From Desulfobacterales bacterium (GTDB taxonomy: Bacteria > Desulfobacterota > Desulfobacteria > Desulfobacterales > BuS5): a stretch of DNA of 7,296 nt. Where the stretch lies: the NCBI GenBank assembly GCA_020056865.1, contig JAGVGX010000157.1, positions 1 to 7,296 of the forward strand, given 5' to 3'. The position numbers and the translations under genes were made by a program. Below, piece by piece: positions 1 through 6,172 of the stretch. The notes below the pieces were generated by a model. The model searched no databases. It was not told the origin of the DNA and was given only the letters and a program-made list of their open reading frames with translations. Numbering within the stretch: position 1 is the stretch's first letter; every line of letters starts with the position of its first letter.

Positions 1-95
1 GTTCAATTTCGTTCAAGTTCAAGGAAGGCGATAATATAGCGCTGACGCTTCACTTCGTGCAACCACAGGAATACATTGAGTATTTCGAGGATTAA
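1..95 (+). CDS. C-terminal end of an unidentified upstream gene (partial)
   Basis: A reading frame is open from the left edge (first full codon at base 3) to a TAA at 93-95. It gives 30 residues ending in FVQPQEYIEYFED, with alternating hydrophobic and charged residues before it, as in a real protein end. The start and most of the gene lie outside the window. The fragment is too short to assign. One candidate, from the general knowledge that mfd (transcription-repair coupling factor) often precedes a SurA-like isomerase in deltaproteobacteria, is the Mfd C-terminus, but no diagnostic motif is visible. The gene is followed by a 187-base gap, so it may be transcribed separately from surA. Confidence 0.55.
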   Translation, partial: SISFKFKEGDNIALTLHFVQPQEYIEYFED

Positions 96-170
96 AATTT
101 GAGCCAGGCGCCGAAATTGGGCGAAAGGGGACGTTGTGCAAAGGTCTCACAATATGCCCTTAAACAAATC

Positions 171-251
171 TGTAACCGTTTACGGTTTACAGTTATCGGT
201 TCACGGTTGAAAAAACTGTGAACTGTAAACCGACAACCGTGAACAGTTACA
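171..251. repeat. Inverted array of degenerate 7-bp repeats forming a long imperfect hairpin
   Basis: Bases 173-207 read as five tandem heptamers close to TTACGGT (TAACCGT, TTACGGT, TTACAGT, TATCGGT, TCACGGT). After a GAAAA loop (209-213), bases 214-248 read as five heptamers close to AACYGTR, the reverse complement of the first set in a shifted phase. Folding about position 211 pairs 171-208 with 214-251: 38 positions, of which I count 6 mismatches and 3 G-T wobbles, the rest Watson-Crick. Perfect sub-stems include 183-194 with 221-232 and 199-209 with 234-244, which are alternative pairings. No T-tract directly follows the stem, so it is not a typical intrinsic terminator. It lies between the upstream gene and surA. 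It could be a dispersed intergenic repeat, an mRNA-stabilising or processing structure, or a protein-binding array. The structure is seen directly; the role is unknown. Confidence 0.8.
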
Positions 252-273
252 CAAAACTTTTGCCATATGAATT

Positions 274-278
274 GGGAA
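274..278 (+). promoter_or_regulatory. Probable ribosome binding site of surA
   Basis: GGGAA lies 4 bases before the ATG at 283. An in-frame TGA at 268-270 excludes a longer protein, so this weak, slightly close Shine-Dalgarno sequence supports 283 as the start. The ATG at 267 is in another frame. Confidence 0.5.
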
Positions 279-282
279 TTGT

Positions 283-1299
283 ATGAAATCTAATTGTGTT
301 CTATGCAAGTTCAATTGTATCGTGTTGAACATCGTATTTGTTATTGGTATGTTTATTACATCTGTGTTTTTCAGTTTTGAAAAAGCCAATAGCGCTGAGC
401 TGGTTGATCGCATTGTAGCAGTCGTCAATGATGATATTATTACGCTTTACGAACTGAATGTAACTCTTAAACCCTACCAGGAACAGATCAGATCCTTTGG
501 CTATTCAAACGAAAAAGAAGACAATCTGTTTTATACGGTCAGGGAAAAAGTCCTTGATCAGCTGGTTGAGGAAAAGCTTACAGATCAGGAAATGAAAAAC
601 TACGATATAAAAGTCAGTGAAAAAGAACTTAATGATACTGTTGAACGTATTAAAAAAGTTAATTCATATACTGATGAAGACCTCAGAAAAGCTCTGGCAT
701 CTGACGGCCTTACAATGGAAGAATATCACGAGAGTATGAAAAAACAGATGTTAAGGTCAAAAATTGTTGAATATGAAGTAAAATCCAAAGTTGTTGTTAC
801 GCAAGAAGATATTCGATCATACTATGAAGAACATGTCGATGAATATGGCGGAAAAGAAAAATATCATCTGCTTAATATTTTGTTAAAAACACCTTCTTTT
901 GCCGATGAAAAAAATAAAAGCGATGTTTTTAATGAAATCAAAATGATTCAGGATAAATTAAATGAAGGCCAATCGTTTGAAGACATGTCTCGCATGTATT
1001 CGGAATCTCCTTTTGCCAAGGAAGGCGGTGATATCGGTTTTTTCGAAATAAAAGAACTTTCAGAGCAAATTCGAGAAGCATTAAAAAAAATAAAGGTTGG
1101 TGAATTCACAGAGATTCTCGATACGGATCAGGGGTATCAGATTTTTTTTGTCAAAGAGATAATCAATACACCAGGCAAAGCAATTGAAGACGTATCTTCT
1201 GAAATAGAAGAAAAGTTGTATAGTGATAAAGTCGACGACAGGTTTCAGTTATGGCTTGAAAATATTCGTAAGCAATCTTATGTAAAGATAATAAGATGA
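283..1299 (+). CDS. surA: SurA-like periplasmic peptidyl-prolyl isomerase / chaperone
   Basis: Predicted exported folding factor that would escort outer-membrane proteins through the periplasm and isomerise prolyl bonds. The 338-residue product has an N-terminal signal sequence: basic and Cys-containing start, hydrophobic stretch at about 13-31, likely cleavage after ANSA at 38. A SurA N-terminal chaperone region follows, opening with ELVDRIVAVVNDDIIT (39-54) and helical to about 185. One parvulin (PpiC-type) domain spans about 192-293, marked by YHLLNILLKT, the SESPFAKEGGDIGFF stretch (240-254) and GYQIFFVKEI. The tail FQLWLENIRKQSYVKII is typical of the family. E. coli SurA is about 430 residues with two parvulin domains; this protein has one, as is common outside gammaproteobacteria. 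The start is fixed by an in-frame stop at 268-270. It is the first gene of the run, 29 bases before rodZ. The family call is firm; equivalence to E. coli SurA is less so. Confidence 0.88.
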   Translation: MKSNCVLCKFNCIVLNIVFVIGMFITSVFFSFEKANSAELVDRIVAVVNDDIITLYELNVTLKPYQEQIRSFGYSNEKEDNLFYTVREKVLDQLVEEKLTDQEMKNYDIKVSEKELNDTVERIKKVNSYTDEDLRKALASDGLTMEEYHESMKKQMLRSKIVEYEVKSKVVVTQEDIRSYYEEHVDEYGGKEKYHLLNILLKTPSFADEKNKSDVFNEIKMIQDKLNEGQSFEDMSRMYSESPFAKEGGDIGFFEIKELSEQIREALKKIKVGEFTEILDTDQGYQIFFVKEIINTPGKAIEDVSSEIEEKLYSDKVDDRFQLWLENIRKQSYVKIIR

Positions 1300-1328
1300 A
1301 TATATGCGTAACCGTGTGTTAATCATTT

Positions 1329-2066
1329 ATGGATATGGATAACAACAACTCTCCTCTTACATTCGGTGATTACCTCAAGCAGGTTCGAGTAGAAAAGAAA
1401 ATTTCGCTCGCAGAGATTTCTGCAAAAACCAGAATCAGGGTTGATATCCTTTTGTCGATTGAGAGGGGAGATCATAGCAGGCTTCCCGCTGAGGTGTTTG
1501 TAAAAGGTTTTGTTCGTGCGTATGCGAAAGCTGTTGGAACTGATGAAAATGAAGCGCTTGCCAGGTATCTGGCAAGTTTTGGTGTTTTCAAAGAACATGT
1601 TGAAAAAAAAACAAAACGGTCAGAACAGCAAAACTTTTGGTACAGACTTCTGTTTTCCATAGGTATGTTGTTATGTGTTATTGTTGTGTCTGTTTACTTT
1701 ATTTCCTCGGTTTATAACACATCTTCAGATCTTAATGAAAATAAGCAACACCTATCTGATGCTACCTTGGGAGAAAGTCATATTGCCGTTAATCCTTTTT
1801 TACAGAACCCTGGGATAATTCTGCCGGACACAAAAAATTTCCAGCTTGAAATCATAGCGATAAAACAAACGTGGATCAAGGTAATGATTGATAATCTTAA
1901 TACAAAAGAATATTCACTGAATCCAGGAGATCAAATTGCGCTTGAGGCAAAATCAGGCTTTAATATTCTTGTTGGCAATGCAGATGGCGTCACATTATTT
2001 TTGAATAAAAATCCTGTTGCTTTTTCAGGAAAAAGCGGCCAAATGGTTAGTCTTCAGCTCCCATAA
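1329..2066 (+). CDS. rodZ: RodZ-like cytoskeleton-anchoring protein (HTH - membrane segment - DUF4115)
   Basis: Bitopic inner-membrane protein expected to link the MreB cell-shape cytoskeleton to the membrane. The 245-residue product has the RodZ order: a Cro/CI-like helix-turn-helix of the HTH_25 type at about 11-70 (FGDYLKQVRVEKKISLAEIS, then TRIRVDILLSIERGD and LPAEVFVKGFVRAYAKAVG), a Lys-rich juxtamembrane stretch at 93-97, one membrane helix at about 104-129, a low-complexity linker, and a periplasmic DUF4115 beta domain at about 171-244 (LEIIAIKQTWIKV to SGQMVSLQLP). An in-frame TAA at 1320-1322 limits the start to ATG 1329 or ATG 1335 (Met3). Neither has a clear Shine-Dalgarno sequence, so translation may depend on coupling to surA. 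A run of nine A (1603-1611) sits just before the membrane helix. The HTH in this family binds MreB and may also bind nucleic acid; a purely regulatory role is a lesser alternative. Confidence 0.88.
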   Translation: MDMDNNNSPLTFGDYLKQVRVEKKISLAEISAKTRIRVDILLSIERGDHSRLPAEVFVKGFVRAYAKAVGTDENEALARYLASFGVFKEHVEKKTKRSEQQNFWYRLLFSIGMLLCVIVVSVYFISSVYNTSSDLNENKQHLSDATLGESHIAVNPFLQNPGIILPDTKNFQLEIIAIKQTWIKVMIDNLNTKEYSLNPGDQIALEAKSGFNILVGNADGVTLFLNKNPVAFSGKSGQMVSLQLP

Positions 2067-2089
2067 CTAACTTTACATAAGAATCACAT

Positions 2090-3442
2090 ATGAAAGACGA
2101 CAGCAATAAAATACTGGTTGAAAGCATCAAAAGATTGTTGCGGCGAGAAGCTTCAACACATTTGAAAAAAATTGTGAATAAAACACATACAGCAGACCTG
2201 TCAGTAGTTTTTCGGTCGCTTTCGCTTCCTGATCAGCATAAACTTTTTCAAATGGTTGATGACATAGAAGAAAAAGGTATGCTCTTAAGCGGGTTTGAAG
2301 AAAATAAACTGCTCGATTTTGTCCGGGATGTGGATAAAGATGAGCTTGCTGCCATTTTTGAGAATATGCCTGCAGACGACGCAGCAGATTTGATAGGTAG
2401 GCTTCCAAAGGAGCAGGGAGATACCATTCTTGAAAAAATGAAAAAAGAGGGGTCCGATGAAGTTGAAGGCCTGCTGCATTATGGAAATGACACGGCAGGT
2501 GGTATTATGGTTCCTGATTTTATTGCAGTCACAGAGGACACAACTGCCGGAGATGCCATTCTGTCGTTGCAAAAAGAACATCTTGATGTTGAAATGCCCT
2601 TTTATCTTTATGTTGTTGATGAATACGGCAAACTCATTGGGGTCAGTTCACTCAGACAGCTTGTGGTTGTCCCGCCCGACACACCTTTAAAAGAATTTAT
2701 GGCAAGGGATGTATTTTCAGTAACCACGGATATGGATCAGGAAGAAGTTGCCAAGATTGTTGCCCGTTACGACATACTGGCTGTGCCTGTTGTGGATGCA
2801 ACCAACAAACTGGTTGGCATTGTTACGGTTGATGATGTTATTGATATATTCAGGAGAGAGGCCACTGAAGACATATTAAAAATGGCTGGTGCAGGAGAGG
2901 AGTTTATTGAAACACAGTCTGTCTTAAAAAGCATAAGAATCCGTCTGCCCTGGCTCTTTGCGTGTTGTATCGGAGGAATAATTGCGTCTTTTGTTATTAG
3001 CCACTTTCAAGATAGCTTGAGCAGGGTAGCCTATGTTGCGGCATTTATACCCGTTATTATGGGGATGAGTGGCAATATTGGTATCCAGTCCTCCACTATT
3101 GTGGTACGTGGTCTTGCAACAGGTCGTCTTAACATAAGAGATTTATGGGTTGTTGTTTTTAAAGAGCTTACAATTGGTTTGACATTGGGTATAGTTTATG
3201 GGGTTTTCGTTGGCATGGTTGTTCAGCTTCAATATAGCAGAGGGGCTCTTGCCTTATCCGTGGGACTTGCTGTGATCTGTTCCATGTCTCTGGCAGCGTT
3301 CTCAGGTTCTCTGGTACCCATGGTCTTTGCCAGGTTAAATATTGATCCTGCTGTTGCGACAGGTCCTTTTGTAACAACAGCTATCGACATCGTCAGCGTA
3401 TTATTGTATTTTAATATTGCCGTAACCTTTTTAGGTATATAA
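2090..3442 (+). CDS. mgtE: MgtE magnesium transporter
   Basis: Inner-membrane Mg2+ channel gated by cytosolic Mg2+. The 450 residues match the usual MgtE length and order. A superhelical MgtE_N domain (about 30-130) includes FENMPADDAADLIGRLP. A pair of CBS domains (about 135-255) includes LYVVDEYGKLIGVSSLR and VPVVDATNKLVGIVTVDDVI. A connecting 'plug' helix (RREATEDILKMAG, 255-267) is followed by a five-helix membrane domain from about 285. The signature in the second helix region reads MGMSGNIGIQSST (324-336), then VVRGLATG. The last helix contains GPFVTTAID with Asp433, which by position matches the pore Mg2+-binding Asp432 of Thermus MgtE. An in-frame TAA at 2078-2080 makes ATG 2090 the first possible start; its ribosome site is weak. 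Only 23 bases separate it from rodZ, leaving no room for an M-box riboswitch, so Mg2+ control is probably at the protein level. Confidence 0.96.
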   Translation: MKDDSNKILVESIKRLLRREASTHLKKIVNKTHTADLSVVFRSLSLPDQHKLFQMVDDIEEKGMLLSGFEENKLLDFVRDVDKDELAAIFENMPADDAADLIGRLPKEQGDTILEKMKKEGSDEVEGLLHYGNDTAGGIMVPDFIAVTEDTTAGDAILSLQKEHLDVEMPFYLYVVDEYGKLIGVSSLRQLVVVPPDTPLKEFMARDVFSVTTDMDQEEVAKIVARYDILAVPVVDATNKLVGIVTVDDVIDIFRREATEDILKMAGAGEEFIETQSVLKSIRIRLPWLFACCIGGIIASFVISHFQDSLSRVAYVAAFIPVIMGMSGNIGIQSSTIVVRGLATGRLNIRDLWVVVFKELTIGLTLGIVYGVFVGMVVQLQYSRGALALSVGLAVICSMSLAAFSGSLVPMVFARLNIDPAVATGPFVTTAIDIVSVLLYFNIAVTFLGI

Positions 3443-3446
3443 ATAC

Positions 3447-4235
3447 ATGCCGAGCTTTTCTACGCCTGCTATTCTGCTTCGCCGTATTGATTTTAGTGAC
3501 TTTGATTTTATCATAATTTTTTTTACATTAAGCCATGGCAAACTTTCTGTTATTGCAAAAAATGCAAAAAAAAGTTCAAAGCGGTTTCCTGGTATTTTGG
3601 AACCTTTTTCCTTTGTAGATTTGGTATATAATACGGGCCGTGGACATCAGCTGCCTGTTTTGCAGGAAGCGTCATTAAAACAGGTATTCCCAGAGATAAG
3701 GAAAAACATTGAAAAAACAGCCTATGCAAGTTACTGGGCTGAGCTGATCAATACATGGATGGAGGAAGGCCAGAAGCACAAACAACTCTTTTATCTTTTT
3801 TTGCATATGCTTGAGGGGCTCGATCTTGGGTATATGCTTGGAGAAAATCTTTCCATTTTGTTTCAGGTTAGATTTATGGTGATATCAGGGCTTCATCCTA
3901 ATTTAACGTGTTGTATTACCTGCAAAACCAAAATAGAACATATAAGCAGCAGCACGGTATTTTTTGATCTTGGCAACGGCGGAATTGTTTGCCAAACATG
4001 TGGTTCTCATTCAAAATATCATATAAGTTTTTCAAAAGGGACACTCAAACAGCTTTTATGGATACAAGATAAGGCATTTTCAGCTGCATCAAAGGTCAGA
4101 TTTTCGCATCAGGCAACACAAGAAGGGCTGCTTTTTTTAGAAGCTTTTGTCCCATATCATTTAGGTAAAGAACCTAAAAGCCTGAAGTTTTTGCATCAGA
4201 TTCGCATGGGCAAGAAAACATGTCTGATAACTTAA
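3447..4235 (+). CDS. recO: DNA repair protein RecO
   Basis: RecO acts with RecR and RecF to load RecA on SSB-coated single-stranded DNA and to anneal complementary strands. The 262-residue product (family about 240-260) has an N-terminal OB-fold: PAILLRRIDFSDFDFIIIFF followed by TLSHGKLSVIAKNAKKSSKRF and ILEPFSFVDLVY, the usual RecO opening. A helical domain follows (about 85-150) with LGENLSILFQVRFMVISGLHP. The family's zinc-binding loop is intact, with C156-x2-C159 and C182-x2-C185 flanking FFDLGNGGIV. The start ATG lies 4 bases after the mgtE stop and is the first start after an in-frame TAG at 3432-3434. Only a weak AGG is seen upstream, so coupling to mgtE translation is likely. The 3' end overlaps the kinase gene by 16 bases. 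The N-terminal ILLRRIDFSD and Lys-rich strand favour normal DNA binding. Confidence 0.93.
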   Translation: MPSFSTPAILLRRIDFSDFDFIIIFFTLSHGKLSVIAKNAKKSSKRFPGILEPFSFVDLVYNTGRGHQLPVLQEASLKQVFPEIRKNIEKTAYASYWAELINTWMEEGQKHKQLFYLFLHMLEGLDLGYMLGENLSILFQVRFMVISGLHPNLTCCITCKTKIEHISSSTVFFDLGNGGIVCQTCGSHSKYHISFSKGTLKQLLWIQDKAFSAASKVRFSHQATQEGLLFLEAFVPYHLGKEPKSLKFLHQIRMGKKTCLIT

Positions 4236-5281
4236 GAAATATACTTGAGAAAAAATTTGTGGAGGCCTCCGCACCATGTAGGATTGATATGGGCGGGACA
4301 TTGGATATTAAAACATTTCACTATCCGCTAAGACACTTGTCTCCATGCACCTTTAATATGGCGGTTAATTTAAGAACGTTTGTCAAACTCTTGCCGTATG
4401 ATCAAGGTATGATTAAGGTGACGTCTCGCGGGTTTGAAAGTGTCGCGTTTCAACTTGATAGCGCCCCTTTTAACCACCCGTTGGGGCTTATTTTTGCCAT
4501 TGCTTCGTATTTCAGGGCAGATGGCGTCCATGTTGTTATCAACTCATCTTCTCCTCCACGGAGTGCTCTTGGCGGGTCATCTGCCGCCGCTGTTGCTCTT
4601 GTGGCGGCATTTTCAGAAGTGTTAAAAAAACCGGGTGAGCATAAAGTATCCAGAAAGGATATAGCGGTTCTTGCGCACACCATAGAAGAGACCGTTGCAG
4701 GCGTTCCCTGTGGGATGCAGGATCAACTCGCAGCAGCCTTTGGAGGTATTCATTCATGGTGCTGGACGCCTTCCCCAACAGGGCCCTTGTATAAGAGAAA
4801 AAAAATTTGTCGCTCATCAGATATAAAAAATATTGAGCAGCGCATGCTCCTTGCATTTTGTGGCGTGCCTCACGAATCTAAAAATGTTAACTGGAAATGG
4901 GTGCAGCAGTTTCTTTCCGGGAAAAACCGTGACAGATGGTTTGAAATTATCAGATATACACATATGTTTATTGATGCTTTTGAAATAAAAAATTATAAAA
5001 TAGCTGTCAAAGCCATGAATCGGGAAACAGAAATCAGAAGGATGATGACTCCTGAAGTCATAGATGCTATGGGGATCAAACTTGTCGATTCAGCAATAGC
5101 ATGTGGCTGCGGGGCTAGATTTACGGGCGCAGGCGGTGGCGGATGTATTTGGGCTCTTGGAGAAGTTGACGATATCCGCAGTCTCAGAATCAAATGGGAA
5201 ACTCTTCTTTTAGAGGTTAAAGATGCCTGTTTGCTTGAACTCAACATAGATACAAAAGGATTGGTTGTGCGTGATGAATAA
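4220..5281 (+). CDS. GHMP-family kinase, probable sugar or heptose-phosphate kinase, substrate unknown
   Basis: Cytosolic ATP-dependent small-molecule kinase. All three GHMP motifs are present in the 353 residues. Motif 1 is [12 protein letters not shown] (18-29), as in sugar kinases. Motif 2, the ATP phosphate-binding loop, is [13 protein letters not shown] (112-124). Motif 3 is [12 protein letters not shown] (298-309). [12 protein letters not shown] (165-176) resembles the GxxDQ segment whose Asp (here D168) is the catalytic base in galactokinase and HddA-type heptose-7-phosphate kinases. It therefore looks catalytically competent. By motif style it sits nearer HddA or L-fucose kinase-like enzymes than mevalonate or homoserine kinases, but the sugar-binding residues cannot be read reliably. 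It overlaps recO by 16 bases and glyQ by 8, so it is translated in concert with both. No lipopolysaccharide, heptose or galactose genes are next to it. The first 14 residues precede motif 1, so a start at 4220 is reasonable although no strong ribosome site is visible. Confidence 0.85.
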   Translation: MSDNLRNILEKKFVEASAPCRIDMGGTLDIKTFHYPLRHLSPCTFNMAVNLRTFVKLLPYDQGMIKVTSRGFESVAFQLDSAPFNHPLGLIFAIASYFRADGVHVVINSSSPPRSALGGSSAAAVALVAAFSEVLKKPGEHKVSRKDIAVLAHTIEETVAGVPCGMQDQLAAAFGGIHSWCWTPSPTGPLYKRKKICRSSDIKNIEQRMLLAFCGVPHESKNVNWKWVQQFLSGKNRDRWFEIIRYTHMFIDAFEIKNYKIAVKAMNRETEIRRMMTPEVIDAMGIKLVDSAIACGCGARFTGAGGGGCIWALGEVDDIRSLRIKWETLLLEVKDACLLELNIDTKGLVVRDE

Positions 5282-6164
5282 TCGAGTATTGAATTTTCAG
5301 GAAGTAATATTATCATTGCAGAAGTTTTGGGCCCGGAAAGGATGTGTGCTGGTTCAACCCTATGATATAGAGGTAGGTGCCGGGACGTTTCATCCTGCGA
5401 CCCTTCTTAAGGCGCTTGGCCCTGAACCATGGAAAGCCGCATATGTTCAGCCGTCGAGACGTCCAACTGACGGGCGTTACGGAGAAAATCCAAACCGGCT
5501 TCAGCACTACTATCAGTTTCAGGTCATATTGAAACCATCTCCGGAAAATATTCAAAAACTGTATATTCAGAGTTTGAAAACCCTTGGCATCAATCCTCTT
5601 GATCACGATATACGATTTGTTGAAGATGACTGGGAATCACCCACACTGGGTGCATCCGGCCTTGGATGGGAAGTATGGCTCGATGGCATGGAGATTACAC
5701 AGTTTACATATTTTCAGATTGCCGGCAGTATCGAACTTCATCCGGTTTCTGTTGAGATTACTTATGGTCTTGAGCGTATATCCATGTATCTTCAGGAAAA
5801 GGATAATGTGTTTGATCTTCAGTGGAATAAGGACATAACATACAAAGACATGTTTCATCAGCAGGAAGTTGAACAGTCAACATACAATTTTGAAGCAGCA
5901 GATATTGAAATGCTCCACGGATTGTTCAATACGTATGAAAAAGAAGCAAACAGAACCATTGAAAAGTTATTGATTCTTCCTGCCTACGAGTACTGTCTGA
6001 AGTGTTCTCACACGTTTAATATACTTGATGCTCGAGGGGCAATTAGCGTTACGGAGAGGACCGGTTATATTGGAAGGATAAGAAATATGGCCAGAGCGTG
6101 TGCTGTAAAGTATCTTGAGCAAAGAGAACAATTAGGCTTTCCGTTATTAAAAAAGCGTAATTAG
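5274..6164 (+). CDS. glyQ: Glycyl-tRNA synthetase alpha subunit
   Basis: Catalytic subunit of the alpha2beta2 bacterial glycyl-tRNA synthetase, which forms glycyl-adenylate and charges tRNA-Gly. From ATG 5274 the product has 296 residues, close to the usual length. It is conserved throughout: [19 protein letters not shown] at the start, [75 protein letters not shown], class II motif 3 as [14 protein letters not shown] (161-174), [14 protein letters not shown] and [12 protein letters not shown]. The frame is also open to TTG 5265 and GTG 5271. Family proteins begin close to the NFQ segment, so ATG 5274 is preferred. AAAAGGA at 5254-5260 is 13 bases from this ATG and 10 from the GTG, so GTG 5271 remains possible. 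The start overlaps the kinase stop by 8 bases. glyS follows 8 bases downstream. Confidence 0.97.
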   Translation: MNNRVLNFQEVILSLQKFWARKGCVLVQPYDIEVGAGTFHPATLLKALGPEPWKAAYVQPSRRPTDGRYGENPNRLQHYYQFQVILKPSPENIQKLYIQSLKTLGINPLDHDIRFVEDDWESPTLGASGLGWEVWLDGMEITQFTYFQIAGSIELHPVSVEITYGLERISMYLQEKDNVFDLQWNKDITYKDMFHQQEVEQSTYNFEAADIEMLHGLFNTYEKEANRTIEKLLILPAYEYCLKCSHTFNILDARGAISVTERTGYIGRIRNMARACAVKYLEQREQLGFPLLKKRN

Positions 6165-6167
6165 AGG
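6163..6167 (+). promoter_or_regulatory. Ribosome binding site of glyS
   Basis: AGAGG lies 5 bases before the glyS ATG at 6173 and overlaps the TAG stop of glyQ (6162-6164). It is the best Shine-Dalgarno sequence in the window and fits matched production of the two synthetase subunits. Confidence 0.75.
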
Positions 6168-6172
6168 TAACG

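Noticed and set aside
96..170. Possible mobile-element remnant (GGGGACGTTGTGC at 127-139) with a small TTGTG/CACAA inverted repeat
   Set aside because: It has a vague resemblance to repeat or transposon edges but is too short. No second end, target duplication or transposase is present.
171..260. Hairpin as an intrinsic terminator of the upstream gene
   Set aside because: The stem is AT/GC mixed with mismatches. No run of T follows directly on either strand; only a short CTTTT appears several bases later.
201..428. Minus-strand open frame across the repeat array and the surA start
   Set aside because: It lies antisense to the repeat hairpin and the surA signal peptide, resembles no protein family, and has no visible ribosome site. 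It is a shadow frame.
1306..1314. GTAACCGT between surA and rodZ matching a heptamer of the upstream array
   Set aside because: A single 8-base match without tandem or inverted copies is expected by chance.
5265..5273. TTG at 5265 as glyQ start
   Set aside because: It would add CVM before the usual start. The family begins near the NFQ segment, and the AAAAGGA site is only 4 bases from the TTG. GTG 5271 is kept as the realistic alternative to ATG 5274.
4993..5316. Minus-strand open frames over the kinase and glyQ
   Set aside because: They are antisense to strongly conserved coding sequence and have low-complexity translations without family features.
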